From assembly GCF_047149785.1 (NCBI RefSeq), contig NZ_BAAGBE010000001.1, forward strand, positions 1 to 64,000: DNA of 64,000 nucleotides, read 5' to 3'. The position numbers and the translations under genes were made by a program. Of the stretch, positions 40,340 to 49,807 are shown piece after piece. Each line of letters begins with the position of its first letter. Position 1 is the stretch's first letter. Source of the DNA: Nitrobacter sp047149785. GTDB lineage: Bacteria > Pseudomonadota > Alphaproteobacteria > Rhizobiales > Xanthobacteraceae. The notes beneath the pieces were generated by a model that was not told the DNA's origin, searched no databases, and saw only the letters and a program-made list of their open reading frames with translations.

Positions 40340-41566
40340 CTACATGCCATGGAAAACGACTCCAGCTAAAGCGAGCAGGACAACTACGATCCATGGCGGT
40401 GATTTCCAGATAGTGAGGAAAAGAAAGCCAGCCAACGACAGGGCAAAATCATGGGGCGCAAGCACGGCGCTGGTCCAGACAGGATTATAAAGCGCCGCGC
40501 CGAGAATGCCGACCACCGCAGCATTCGCACCGCGCATGGCCGCTTGTGCTGATGGCTGCAGCCGCATCGCATCCCAAAATGGCAGCATCCCGTAGACGAG
40601 CAGCAGACCAGGAAGAAAAATGGCAACGAGCGCGATCGCCGCTCCGGCGAAACCGTTCGGCTCGGGTCCCATAACAGCGCCGAGATAGGCGGCGAAGGTG
40701 AAGAGCGGTCCTGGAACCGCTTGTGCCAGACCGTAGCCGGCGAGGAAGGAGTCATTACTCACCCATCCGGGTGTCACCACTTCCGCTTGCAGCAGAGGCA
40801 AAACTACGTGGCCGCCTCCGAACACAAGCGCGCCCGAGCGATAGAATGCGTCGAACAAGGCCACGGTTTGATAGCCCGTCGTGCTCGCGAGGAGCGGAGG
40901 GATCACGAACAGGCCAAGAAAAATGACCAGAGCGATCGCGCCGCTTCTTCGCGAAACCGGAACACTCAAGTGACCGGTGGCGGGTGTACTGTCGTCGCGA
41001 CAGAGCCAAAGCCCGAGGACGCTGCCGCCAGCGATCGCGGCGATCTGCCCGAGCGAACCAGAGGCGCATACCGCAATGGCAACTGCGATAAGCGCTATTG
41101 CAGCGCGAGGCTTGTCTGGCGCCAGGCTTTTCGCCATGCCCCAGACTGCCTGGGCGACGACGGCGACGGCGACAAGTTTCAAACCGTGTAGGAATCCCTC
41201 CGCGAGAGGTCCTGTGAATGCGGACGAACCCAGCGCGAAAGGGAGCAGGACGATGGCCGAGGGCAGCGTGAACGCAAGCGACGCAGCGAGGCCTCCGACC
41301 ACGCCATTGCCACGTAGTAGACCGAGAGCAAAAGCGACCTGACTCGACGCCGGCCCCGGCAGGAACTGGCAGAGCGCAACGAGATCTGCGTAGCCCGCCT
41401 CGTCGATCCACTTGCGGCGCACCACCAGTTCGTTTCGGAAGTAGCCGAGATGCGCGATTGGGCCGCCAAAAGAGGTCAGGCCGAGCTTAAGAAAAGCAAG
41501 GCAAATTTCGAGAACGGATATCTTGGTAAGACCTGCGGATAGGTTGGAACTATCGCCTGTGCTCAC
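40340..41566 (-). CDS. chrA: ChrA chromate transporter
   Basis: A bidomain CHR-family protein of about 408 residues. The N-terminal half has FLKLGLTSFGGPIAHLGYF and LCQFLPGPASSQ. The C-terminal half repeats the pattern as FYRSGALVFGGGHVVLPLL and GLAQAVPGPLFTFA. About ten membrane helices are predicted. ChrA exports chromate and may act on related oxyanions. I prefer GTG at 41566, preceded by GGGAGG, over an ATG ten codons earlier. No chrB is adjacent, so regulation is unknown; a ModE-like gene lies upstream in the same direction. Confidence 0.9.
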   Translation of the reverse strand: MSTGDSSNLSAGLTKISVLEICLAFLKLGLTSFGGPIAHLGYFRNELVVRRKWIDEAGYADLVALCQFLPGPASSQVAFALGLLRGNGVVGGLAASLAFTLPSAIVLLPFALGSSAFTGPLAEGFLHGLKLVAVAVVAQAVWGMAKSLAPDKPRAAIALIAVAIAVCASGSLGQIAAIAGGSVLGLWLCRDDSTPATGHLSVPVSRRSGAIALVIFLGLFVIPPLLASTTGYQTVALFDAFYRSGALVFGGGHVVLPLLQAEVVTPGWVSNDSFLAGYGLAQAVPGPLFTFAAYLGAVMGPEPNGFAGAAIALVAIFLPGLLLVYGMLPFWDAMRLQPSAQAAMRGANAAVVGILGAALYNPVWTSAVLAPHDFALSLAGFLFLTIWKSPPWIVVVLLALAGVVFHGM

Positions 41567-41714
41567 CTCAACCTCCCAACGAGATCGAGCGGTCATCGCT
41601 CGTGTGCGTGATTTTCATTCCATCATCTCGTCGCTCAGTTCGCGACAACTCCGACTTGCGCGTCGCGATTTTCTTTGGTTGAGAGCGGGGTTCTGTCAGA
41701 TACTATGCCCGACT

Positions 41715-42254
41715 CTAGCGCGAGCGACCGGTTGCGCGCTTCGTAGCGCGCGTTTTCGCCTTGTTGCCTGGCGTACGCTTGGCGACGGGCTGCCGCGTCC
41801 TGGCGCGTTTCTTTGCCGGTTTGGCGATCGTTCCCGGATCGATCAGTTGCGCCCAGCGCGGGACAAACGGCGGTGTGGTGGAATCGATGCCAACCAGCGC
41901 CTCGAACTCCCGATAATGCTTTTCAAGCGTCTTATTGGTAATGCGCTCCATTTCTCGATAGCGTCTGACTACCTCCTTGCCCAAGGGTGTCAAGAACGCT
42001 CCCCTGTTGCGCCCGCTTCGTCGGATATCGACGACCGGTTCCTTGAATTGCGTATTGAGGTCCTGCACTTGTCGCCAGAACTGCTGAAATTTGAGGCCGA
42101 CAGCAGGAGCACCGGCCGAGATCGAACCATATCGATCAATCGCTTCAAGGATGCAGACTCTACCGGTACCCATCCCCGCCAAAGATCCGAACTTCTCGCA
42201 TCCTTTTGGATTCACGCGCGTGAACTCGATGCGGAAAAAAAGCCAGATCGACAT
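41715..42254 (-). CDS. ModE-like HTH regulator with Lys/Arg-rich tail, cassette 1 (type A)
   Basis: A 179-residue protein. Residues 25-105 follow the ModE N-terminal winged helix: ILEAIDRYGSISAGAPAVGL, then FQQFWRQVQDLN and GAFLTPLGKEVVRRYREMERI. ModE has the same LLxxIxxxGSISxxAxxxGxSYxxAWxxxxxxN pattern. No molybdate-binding TOBE/Mop domain is present. The last 45 residues are lysine- and arginine-rich (KPAKKRARTRQPVAKR onward), histone-like. It is divergent from the TonB receptor gene; the spacer holds the 17-bp repeats. The ATG at 42254 matches the start of its paralogue at 49807. Confidence 0.75.
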   Translation of the reverse strand: MSIWLFFRIEFTRVNPKGCEKFGSLAGMGTGRVCILEAIDRYGSISAGAPAVGLKFQQFWRQVQDLNTQFKEPVVDIRRSGRNRGAFLTPLGKEVVRRYREMERITNKTLEKHYREFEALVGIDSTTPPFVPRWAQLIDPGTIAKPAKKRARTRQPVAKRTPGNKAKTRATKRATGRSR

Positions 42255-42340
42255 GCCCACCCTCGAATCAGATTCAACGAATGCACGTTAGTAATCCAAG
42301 CGTTCGGAGAAAACCCCCGCTCTGAAACCTGAGTCTGCAA

Positions 42341-42416
42341 GGTAGATACCTTATTACGGTAGATACCTTATAACGGTATATACCTCTTGACGGTATAACG
42401 TAATCTTGCTTAGTAA
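42341..42416 (+). promoter_or_regulatory. 17-bp tandem repeat operator and promoter of receptor gene 1
   Basis: GGTAGATACCTTATTAC (42341-42357), GGTAGATACCTTATAAC (42358-42374) and GGTATATACCTCTTGAC (42375-42391) are followed by a partial GGTATAACG (42392-42400). Each unit starts with a near-palindromic GGTANATACC. The third unit contains TTGAC (-35-like), and TAGTAA lies about 18 bp downstream as a weak -10. Repeats overlapping the promoter, between two divergent genes one of which encodes a DNA-binding protein, indicate an operator. The TATA-rich cores recall ModE boxes, but the spacing differs. Confidence 0.65.
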
Positions 42417-42608
42417 CGCTGTGTTGGTGTGGACATAACGACGGATCACGCACCATCAAGCCCGGACGATGGGGGTTGTCCGGCGAAGCGTTGGGCATTG
42501 CCCTGATCGACATGATTACGGTCACTGCTCCGCATTATATTAAAATGAATATAGCGTTACTACCGCTGGTCCCAGGAAGGACCAGTAACAAGGAAGCAGG
42601 GACACGAG

Positions 42609-44924
42609 ATGAATGGGGCAACGGGGTTCCTCAAGGCCATCGGCCTGGGAGCGGTGAGTTCACTTGCGTTGATGGCCGGCGATAGTGGGCCAACCTTCGC
42701 ACAACAACAGCAGCAGTCGGACCTTCCCGCGATTTACGTCGATCAGCCTCGCCGGACGACGCATCGTGCTCGTTCTTCCCGTCCTGCGCGCCGCGTCGCT
42801 GCAAGACGCGCGCAACCCTCACACGTGCGGCAACATGTTGAAGTACGTCCGATCAGGACGAACAACACCGTTTCGTCCGATGATCTGCACGAGGGCACGG
42901 CGGCGCAGGGCTACAGGGTCGAGACGGCCAAGACCACTGGCCCCTGGGGCGACAAACCTATTCTCAATACACCGTATTCGATCGGCGTGACATCAGCGGA
43001 GCTGCTGCAAAACACGATCGCGATGACGGACGATCAACTCTTCAAATTCAACCCTCTCGTCCAGGTCACTTCGGGCACCTCAAACTCGGGTTACGGCCTG
43101 AACCCCGTCGTAAGAGGCTTCACTGCAGGTAGAGCATTTGATGGCATCCCCTTCACCGGGTTCCGGTTTGCCAACAACGACCCAGAAGGCCTCGAGCGCG
43201 TGGAAGTTTTCTCTGGGGCCTCCGGCTTTCTTTACGGTACAGGCAGCGTCGGCGGAATGGTGAATTATGTCAGCAAACGTCCGACCGCGACTCCTCTGGT
43301 CAATTATACGGTTGGCAACGCTGGCGGCACGCAGTTTTTCAACCATCTCGATCTAGGCGGGCCGATCGATAAGGAAGGGAAGTTCGGCTACCGGTTCAAC
43401 GTAGTTTATCAGGACGGCGATAACGCCCTCGGCGTCGGTGAGAAACGAGTCTACGTCAGCGGCGCGGTGGACTGGCATGTGACCGACTCTCTCAAAGTCT
43501 CGCTTAACATGGCACATCACGACTATTGGTCCACCGGGGACGTCGCAACCTGGTTCAATGTCGCACAAGCAGGACGAATTCCCTCCGCTTCGGATTTCGA
43601 CACGCACAGGCCAATCTTGCCGAATTGGGGCACCTCCCATGACGTGTACGACTTGGTGGGCGCCAATGTTCGATGGGACATCGATGACGACACGACGTTG
43701 CGGGCGGCTGTCATCTCTAACAAAGCGAACAGAACCTCCACGGGACCGAACAGGTTGTTTCTACGAGCCGATGGGAAGTACTACTACCAAGCCTACTCCC
43801 AAGAGGGACCTCTATCCGAAGCGGCGGGCAGCTATCTCTACGTCGACCGGAAGTTCGACACGTTCGGCATTCAGCACAAGCTCACGTTCGGAGCAAACGG
43901 TAATACAACCGACTTCTTCGTCCCAACACCAACAGCCGCCTATTTTCAACTCATCACCAGCGCCGTATTTCCAACCCTTACAGCTCTCCAGAACTCCGCA
44001 CCATTTGTGTTCGATCCTTTAGAAAACGGCCGCAAATACCGTTATAACAATCTCTCAGCCACCAATATCGTTATCGGCGACGACATTACCCTCAATCGAT
44101 ATTTCTCGATTCTGGTCGGCGCAAACCGCGCGACGATTCTTTCGACGAACTACGCGACAACGGCTGCCGTGACCAGCAGTTACGACAAGTCGGCCGTCAC
44201 GCCGACCGCGTCACTGATCTTCAAGCCGACGTCCAACGTCTCACTCTACGGCACTTATATCGAAGCGCTCCAGAGCGGTGGCATCGTTCCCCTTCAGCCT
44301 ATCTATACGAATGCCGGAGCGATTCTGCCGCCCACGATCAGCAAGCAGATCGAGTTCGGGGCAAAGGCCAATGTCGGCGGCGTTTTCCTCACCCTGGCGG
44401 CCTTTCAGATCGACAAGGCAAACAACTATATTGCCACCAATCCCGATGGCACATTGACCCAGAATCAGGACGGCCGTCAGATCCACAAGGGAATCGAATT
44501 CACCGCAACCGGCAAAGTCACCGACGACCTGACCATCAGGGGCGGCGTCACCTATCTCGATCCGAAAGTAACGAAAACCAATGATACAACTCTTCTCGGA
44601 AAACTACCACAGGCTGTGTCACCATGGAGAGCGTCACTTTATGGCGAATACCGGTTACCGTTCCTTCAGACGCTGTTCCTGACCGGAGGCGTGAGCTACG
44701 TCGGCTCGTCTTATCTCGATGCGCAAAATGCACTCCTTGTTCCGGCCTACGCTGTCGGTGACGTAGGTCTGCGCTACGAGACGGCCTTCAACGGCACACC
44801 GGTGATCATGCGCCTGAACGTGCAGAATGTCGCCGATCACCATTATTGGATTCAAAACGGCGCAGGCGCCATCGCCCTTGGATTCCCGAGAACTTACACG
44901 TTTTCGGCCACCGCCAAATTTTGA
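42609..44924 (+). CDS. TonB-dependent receptor, siderophore-receptor type, cassette 1
   Basis: A 771-residue outer-membrane receptor. The signal peptide ends near FAQQQ (residue 32). A TonB-box-like SDLPAIYVDQP is followed by an Arg-rich linker to about residue 75. The plug domain has TPYSIGVTSAELL, VRGFTAGRAFDG and GLERVEVFSGASGFLYG, and VGGMVNYVSKRP closes it. The beta barrel ends in a terminal phenylalanine (TFSATAKF). It would import a metal chelate or a similar ligand with TonB energy; the ligand is unknown. An AAGGAAGCAGGGA segment supplies the ribosome-binding site. The gene shares its start region with the cassette 2 receptor. Confidence 0.92.
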   Translation: MNGATGFLKAIGLGAVSSLALMAGDSGPTFAQQQQQSDLPAIYVDQPRRTTHRARSSRPARRVAARRAQPSHVRQHVEVRPIRTNNTVSSDDLHEGTAAQGYRVETAKTTGPWGDKPILNTPYSIGVTSAELLQNTIAMTDDQLFKFNPLVQVTSGTSNSGYGLNPVVRGFTAGRAFDGIPFTGFRFANNDPEGLERVEVFSGASGFLYGTGSVGGMVNYVSKRPTATPLVNYTVGNAGGTQFFNHLDLGGPIDKEGKFGYRFNVVYQDGDNALGVGEKRVYVSGAVDWHVTDSLKVSLNMAHHDYWSTGDVATWFNVAQAGRIPSASDFDTHRPILPNWGTSHDVYDLVGANVRWDIDDDTTLRAAVISNKANRTSTGPNRLFLRADGKYYYQAYSQEGPLSEAAGSYLYVDRKFDTFGIQHKLTFGANGNTTDFFVPTPTAAYFQLITSAVFPTLTALQNSAPFVFDPLENGRKYRYNNLSATNIVIGDDITLNRYFSILVGANRATILSTNYATTAAVTSSYDKSAVTPTASLIFKPTSNVSLYGTYIEALQSGGIVPLQPIYTNAGAILPPTISKQIEFGAKANVGGVFLTLAAFQIDKANNYIATNPDGTLTQNQDGRQIHKGIEFTATGKVTDDLTIRGGVTYLDPKVTKTNDTTLLGKLPQAVSPWRASLYGEYRLPFLQTLFLTGGVSYVGSSYLDAQNALLVPAYAVGDVGLRYETAFNGTPVIMRLNVQNVADHHYWIQNGAGAIALGFPRTYTFSATAKF

Positions 44925-45031
44925 TCCACGCGTATCAAGGTCATGTCGGGGCATGAGGAACGAGGAGTTTGCGTTTCGGTTCGATGGCCTTGCCTCGTCG
45001 ATCCCATGCGCCCGGCGCAAAGGCCGCTCCC

Positions 45032-46876
45032 ATGAGTAACCCTGCGCAGCCGAGGCATGAGACGAGTCCGCGCCGTCGCGTGATCGTTCTGGCGAAGGCC
45101 GGCTGGCGCATCGGTGTGCTTTGGCTCCGCTCGGAGGAGCGCTGGCAGGCGCGGGTGCTGCTGGCCGGGGTGGTCGCGCTCAACCTTGCCGGCGTGGGCG
45201 TGACGGTGGCGTCGAGCTACTGGAACGCGGCGCTGTTCAATGCGGTCGGCGCCAGGGATTGGAATGCCTTCCTGTTCCAGCTCTTTGTTGTCTTCAGTTG
45301 CATCACCATCGTCAACGTTGTTCTTGCGTTCGGGAATATCACGCTCAACAAATGGCTCACGATCCGCTGGCGGCGCTGGCTTACCGGACGCTATCTCGAT
45401 GCCTGGCTCGCGGACGGCGCGCATTACCGGGTGCAGCTTGCCGGCGACGCGCCTGACAATCCGGACCAGCGCATCGCCGAGGACGTAAACCTCTATGTCA
45501 CCTATGCGATCTCGACCGGCCTCGGCCTTCTGACCACGCTGGTGACGCTGGCTTCCTTCGCCACCGTGCTGGCGACAATCCCTGCCAACGCTCCGATCAA
45601 ATTGATGGGGATCGCGGTCTCCATGCCCGTGTTGCTGGTGACGACCTCGTTTCTCATCGCGGGCCTGGTCACCTGGGTGACGCATCTCGTCGGCCGCTCG
45701 CTGGTCGGCCTCGACGCCGCGCAGCAGAAGGCGGAAGCCGATTTCCGCTTCTCGCTGGCGCGGCTGCGTGAGAACGCCGAGGAGGTGGCGCATTTCAACG
45801 GCGAGGCGGCCGAGCGCGCCGGGCTCGACCGGCGCTTCGGTTTCATCATCACCAACTGGTACGAGCTGCTGTCGCGGCAGCGCTGGCTGAGCGTCGTCGC
45901 GACCGCCTTCAACGGCATCGCGAACATGTTTCCTTATCTGATGTCGGTGCCGCTTTACTTCGCTGGCGCGATGCAACTCGGCGGCGTGACCCAGACCTCG
46001 GGGGTGTTCTTCCGCATCCGCTGGGAACTCTCGTTCCTGATGCGCAACTACACCAAGCTCACCGATTGGGGCGCGGTGATCGACCGGCTGTCGGGCTTCG
46101 AGACCGCGCTTGCGGTGGTGCAGGAGAGCGCGGCCGGCCGGATCGAGCATGTCGCGCATGACGGCGACGGTCCTGCGCTGCTTGCCCGCGATCTCGTGGT
46201 GCGGCGGCCGGACGGTGCGCCTATCGCTTCTGCTACTCACCTCGCCTTGGCCCCCGGCGAGCGCGTCCTGCTTCGTGGTCCCTCGAGCGCCGGCAAGACC
46301 AGCCTGATCCGAGCGCTGGCCGGCATCTGGCCGTTCGGCGAAGGTAGCGTGAGCGTGAAGCGCGGCGCGCGCCTGATGGCGTTGCCGCAACGCGGCTACC
46401 TGCCGCTCGGCAAGCTTCGCGACGCGCTTGCTTATCCTAGTATCGCAGATTCGATCTCTGACGGGATGCTGCGCGACGCGTTGGTCGCGGTCGGGTTACC
46501 GACGCTTATCGCTCGGCTCGACGACGATGACATCGCATCCGCATCCGGCCTGTCCGGCGGCGAGCGGCAGCGTATCGCCTTCGCTCGCGCGCTATTGCAC
46601 CGGCCCGACATCCTGCTGCTCGACGAGGCGACCTCGGCGCTGGACGAGGAGTCCGAGGTCGCGCTCCATCGCCTGCTCGCCGAACGGCTTCCCGATGCGG
46701 CGATCCTGAGCGTGGGACACCGCGCCTCGCTCGCCGCCCTGCATACCCGCATCATTTACCTCGCCGCCGGCGAATGCGGCGGGTCGTGGCTTTCCGATAT
46801 GCCGATCGCAACCGTTCATTGCTGCCATCGCCAGCTGAACCCTGCCGACCTGACTGAAAGGAACACTTCGTCATGA
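45032..46876 (+). CDS. fused permease-ATPase ABC transporter, SbmA/YddA type, cassette 1
   Basis: A 614-residue protein with an N-terminal ABC_membrane_2-type permease (several helices, about 40-310) with the family stretches SSYWNAALFNAV, IRWRRWLTGRYLDAWL and NPDQRIAEDV, and RLRENAEEVAHFNGE. The nucleotide-binding domain has Walker A GPSSAGKT (416-423), signature LSGGERQR (507-514), Walker B DILLLDEATSALDE and switch H563. The family includes YddA, and the permease resembles SbmA/BacA, which import peptides and other compounds. ATG at 45032 matches the cassette 2 start. The stop overlaps the AAA gene (ATGA). Confidence 0.9.
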   Translation: MSNPAQPRHETSPRRRVIVLAKAGWRIGVLWLRSEERWQARVLLAGVVALNLAGVGVTVASSYWNAALFNAVGARDWNAFLFQLFVVFSCITIVNVVLAFGNITLNKWLTIRWRRWLTGRYLDAWLADGAHYRVQLAGDAPDNPDQRIAEDVNLYVTYAISTGLGLLTTLVTLASFATVLATIPANAPIKLMGIAVSMPVLLVTTSFLIAGLVTWVTHLVGRSLVGLDAAQQKAEADFRFSLARLRENAEEVAHFNGEAAERAGLDRRFGFIITNWYELLSRQRWLSVVATAFNGIANMFPYLMSVPLYFAGAMQLGGVTQTSGVFFRIRWELSFLMRNYTKLTDWGAVIDRLSGFETALAVVQESAAGRIEHVAHDGDGPALLARDLVVRRPDGAPIASATHLALAPGERVLLRGPSSAGKTSLIRALAGIWPFGEGSVSVKRGARLMALPQRGYLPLGKLRDALAYPSIADSISDGMLRDALVAVGLPTLIARLDDDDIASASGLSGGERQRIAFARALLHRPDILLLDEATSALDEESEVALHRLLAERLPDAAILSVGHRASLAALHTRIIYLAAGECGGSWLSDMPIATVHCCHRQLNPADLTERNTSS

Positions 46877-48450
46877 ACCTGTCGATTCCGTCCTCCATCT
46901 TCGCGCCTAGTCATCCCTCCGCAGCCACGCCGGCCGAACTGTCGCCCACCCAGGCCGAGGCCCTCCAGCGACTGCGGGAGACCGTTCTCGCTGTTCCCGT
47001 GACCGTGCTCATCGGTGGGGTCGGGGCTGGAAAGACCACCTTGCTCAACTGGCTGATCGAGGAATTCGGTGGCAGCCGCATCTCCTGCCGCGACGTGCTG
47101 CAGGCTTCCGAAGGGGCGAACCATCCTTCGTATGAAGAGGAGCTGCACCGGGTGGTCGACGCCGCGCTCGACAGGGCCGACATCGTCTTTGTCGAGGACC
47201 TCGACCTGTTTTGCTTCACGAACAAGTTTCCAATGGCCTATCCGCGCCCGTATTATTTGAACATAACATTACAGGCGTTGTTCGAAACCGCCCGCGCCAA
47301 AGGCAAGCGGTTGGTGTTTACCGTCACAGATCGCCTCAAGCTGGTTCCCCAACTCGACGGGCGCGCGGTGTTCTTGCCGCTCGGTGCACTGACGCCGGAC
47401 GACTACAGCTTCTTCCTCGAGTGCAACCTTGGTGCGGAGCGGGCCAGAAGGCTCGATGCCAGGCGCATCTTCAGTTTCGCCTCCAAGCTATCCGTCTATC
47501 AGCTCAACGAGGTCTGTGCGCTGATCCGCGATGATGCCGCGGCCGACGACCAGACCGTGCTCGACCTGCTCGACACCCGCATGCTGAGCAGCAACGTCTC
47601 GCTCGGCGAGGTCGCGAAGGTGGACTTCTCGAGCCTGAAGGGCTTCGAGGAGATCGCCGAGAAACTGCAGACCTTCATCGTCAATCCGATGATGTTCGAT
47701 TCCCGCTTCGCCGATCTCGGCCTCACGCCGAAGAAGGGAATTCTGCTTTACGGCCCTCCCGGCACCGGCAAGACCAGCGTCGGCCGCGCGCTGGCGCATC
47801 GCATGAAGGGCAAGTTCTTCATGATCGATGGCACCATCTTCAGCGAGTCGGCCGATCCATTCTACAACAAGGTGCGGGCAGTGTTCGACCAGGCCAAGCT
47901 CTGCACGCCGTCCGTGATCTTCATCGACGACGCCGACGTGCTGATGCAGAGCGAGCGATTGCATGGCCTCAATCGCTACCTTCTCACCATGCTTGACGGG
48001 TTGGAGACGGAAACCGCCGGCAAGGTCGCGGTGATCCTGACCGCGATGGATCCCAACCAGATGCCCGCGGCACTGCTGCGGGCCGGCCGCGTCGAACTAT
48101 GGCTGGAGACCAAACTGCCCGACGCGCGCGCCCGCCAGGAAATTCTCGACGGTAATCTTGCCAAGCTGCCGGAGAGGCTCGGCGCTTATGACGTAGAGCG
48201 GGTCAAGGCGGCGACGGAAGGCTTCAACGCCGCCGACATCAGCCGCGTCGTGGCCGATGTCAAGGCGCTTTACGCCGCCGATGTGATCCGCGACATCAAG
48301 CCCGCGACGCTCGACAGTTATTTCGACCGCGCCGCCGCGGAAATCCGCCGCACCAAGGAACTGATCGCTTCGGCTCAGGCCGGCACGCTCGAAACCTCCG
48401 AGCCACGCGGCAATTTTTACGGAACGAAATCACGGAGAAGTTCCGAATAG
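46873..48450 (+). CDS. two-module AAA ATPase, cassette 1
   Basis: A 525-residue cytoplasmic protein with two P-loop modules. Module 1 has Walker A GGVGAGKT (48-55) and an acidic Walker B-like IVFVEDLD (104-111), in the style of ExeA or AAA_22 ATPases. Module 2 is a classical AAA domain with Walker A GPPGTGKT (294-301), Walker B VIFIDDAD (348-355), sensor-like TAMDPNQMP and an arginine-finger region LLRAGRVEL, resembling SpoVK, CbbX or p97-type remodelling ATPases. No membrane segment is present. It is translationally coupled to the ABC transporter. A role in remodelling the transporter or a target metalloprotein is inferred only. Confidence 0.88.
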   Translation: MNLSIPSSIFAPSHPSAATPAELSPTQAEALQRLRETVLAVPVTVLIGGVGAGKTTLLNWLIEEFGGSRISCRDVLQASEGANHPSYEEELHRVVDAALDRADIVFVEDLDLFCFTNKFPMAYPRPYYLNITLQALFETARAKGKRLVFTVTDRLKLVPQLDGRAVFLPLGALTPDDYSFFLECNLGAERARRLDARRIFSFASKLSVYQLNEVCALIRDDAAADDQTVLDLLDTRMLSSNVSLGEVAKVDFSSLKGFEEIAEKLQTFIVNPMMFDSRFADLGLTPKKGILLYGPPGTGKTSVGRALAHRMKGKFFMIDGTIFSESADPFYNKVRAVFDQAKLCTPSVIFIDDADVLMQSERLHGLNRYLLTMLDGLETETAGKVAVILTAMDPNQMPAALLRAGRVELWLETKLPDARARQEILDGNLAKLPERLGAYDVERVKAATEGFNAADISRVVADVKALYAADVIRDIKPATLDSYFDRAAAEIRRTKELIASAQAGTLETSEPRGNFYGTKSRRSSE

Positions 48451-48559
48451 ACCTCCGCCTGAATTCAGAACGGTGCGACGTCCTGAGCCTGAGTACCTGG
48501 GCAGACAGCAATGGCAGCCCAGCCTCAGCCCGCAGGATTTACCTGAAGCGGATTGTGAT

Positions 48560-49042
48560 ATGCACAAGCACGCGACATCCCAGCCTTCCTTGTCTCTTCG
48601 CATCGATCTTGCGATGGACGCTCGCATCGGCCCCGGTAAAATAGAACTGCTTGAGGCCATCGCAGACTGCGGGTCGATCTCGGCTGCCGGACGCGCAATG
48701 GATATGTCATACAAGCGAGCCTGGGATTTGGTCGACGAGATCAATCAAATCTGCGGCTGCAAAGTCGTGGCTCGACGAATCGGCGGCAAGAATGGTGGCG
48801 GCACGGTCCTGACGCCGTTCGGCACTTCCCTGGTTGCGCGCTATCGGAAAATCGAGCGCATTGTGGCAAGCGCCGTCCAGCAAGATCTCCTGGAACTGCA
48901 ATCCGACATCGGACCCGTAAAGAAGTCGCGGGCACGCAAAACATATCGTTTTGAGTCCCGATCCCAACATGGACGTGGGTGCGAAGCTTGCGCAAGGCGT
49001 GCCCGCCCACTCCCGCATTGTACGGTTATCCGACGTCAATGA
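48560..49042 (+). CDS. short ModE-like HTH regulator, cassette 1 (type B)
   Basis: A 160-residue protein with the ModE N-terminal winged helix at residues 20-105: GKIELLEAIADCGSISAAGR, then MSYKRAWDLVDEINQI and GGTVLTPFGTSLVARYRKI. The molybdate-binding C-terminal domains are absent. The end differs from its cassette 2 partner: after VKKSRA the tail is about 30 residues longer and cysteine- and arginine-rich, possibly from a frameshift. ATG at 48560 is shared with cassette 2; the frame is open upstream. It lies about 110 bp after the AAA gene in the same transcript direction. Confidence 0.82.
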   Translation: MHKHATSQPSLSLRIDLAMDARIGPGKIELLEAIADCGSISAAGRAMDMSYKRAWDLVDEINQICGCKVVARRIGGKNGGGTVLTPFGTSLVARYRKIERIVASAVQQDLLELQSDIGPVKKSRARKTYRFESRSQHGRGCEACARRARPLPHCTVIRRQ

Positions 49043-49273
49043 ACCGGGTGCTACTGGGTATGGCGAGCTCTACTAGCGCATGGGACCGCGAGTCGATCGG
49101 TTGAGAAGCCACCAAGAAGATCGTTTTCTCCTGGTTCTTCACGCTGATCCTCGCAACAATGCTGGGCGATTGGCTTGCCGTCCATGCTAACGCTTAATTA
49201 CTGACCAGGCGGCATTGAGTGCGCCGCAGTGCCGATAATCGTATCCCGCGCATGGCGGTCCTTGCGTCAGACG

Positions 49274-49807
49274 CTATTTCTTGTTCGCGTGCCGGCGTCC
49301 AGACGGGGCCTTCGTCGTCGACTTTTTTGCCTTTTTGATAAGTTGCCGTGTCTTTGTGCGTTTCTTTGCCGGCTTGGTAATCGTGCCCGGATCGATCACT
49401 TGTGCAAAGCGCGGAATACGCGGCGGTGCACTGGAATCGACGCCAACCAGTGCTTCGAACTCACGGAAGTCCTTTTCAAATGTTTGATTGGCAACACGCT
49501 CCATTTCGCGAAAGCGTGTGACCACCTCCTTGCCCAGGGGTGTCAGAAACGCGCCGCTGCTGGGTCCGCTTCGCCGGATCTTTATGACCGGCTCCTTATA
49601 CATCGTATTGAGGTTCTGCACGATTTTCCAGAGTTGCTGGAATTTGCGGTCGACAGCAGGAGCTGCTGCCGAGATCGAGCCGTATCGGTCAATCGCTTCA
49701 AGGATGCAGACCGTACCGGGACCCATCCCCGCTGCAGACCCGAACTTCTGCCGCCCCACGGGATCTACGCGCGTGTGCTCTATGCGGAAAAAGAGCCAGA
49801 TTGACAT
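49274..49807 (-). CDS. ModE-like HTH regulator with Lys/Arg-rich tail, cassette 2 (type A)
   Basis: A 177-residue paralogue of the gene at 41715-42254. It shares SIWLFFRIE at the start, the HTH core ILEAIDRYGSISAAAPAVDR, then QQLWKIVQNLN and GAFLTPLGKEVVTRFREMER, and the segment FREFEALVGVDSSAPP. The C terminus is lysine-rich (KPAKKRTKTRQLIKKAKK). It is divergent from the second receptor, and a TATA-rich dyad lies in the spacer. No ligand-binding domain follows the HTH, so any metal sensing would need another partner. Confidence 0.75.
   Translation of the reverse strand: MSIWLFFRIEHTRVDPVGRQKFGSAAGMGPGTVCILEAIDRYGSISAAAPAVDRKFQQLWKIVQNLNTMYKEPVIKIRRSGPSSGAFLTPLGKEVVTRFREMERVANQTFEKDFREFEALVGVDSSAPPRIPRFAQVIDPGTITKPAKKRTKTRQLIKKAKKSTTKAPSGRRHANKK

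Noticed and set aside
42341..42400. possible replication iterons
   Set aside because: No replication gene is nearby. The units overlap a promoter between divergent genes, so an operator is the better reading.
49043..49273. hydrophobic peptide fragment (KKIVFSWFFTLILATMLGDW) between the cassettes
   Set aside because: Only about 26 codons are readable, with no start. It may be a remnant of a membrane protein, but it cannot be assigned.
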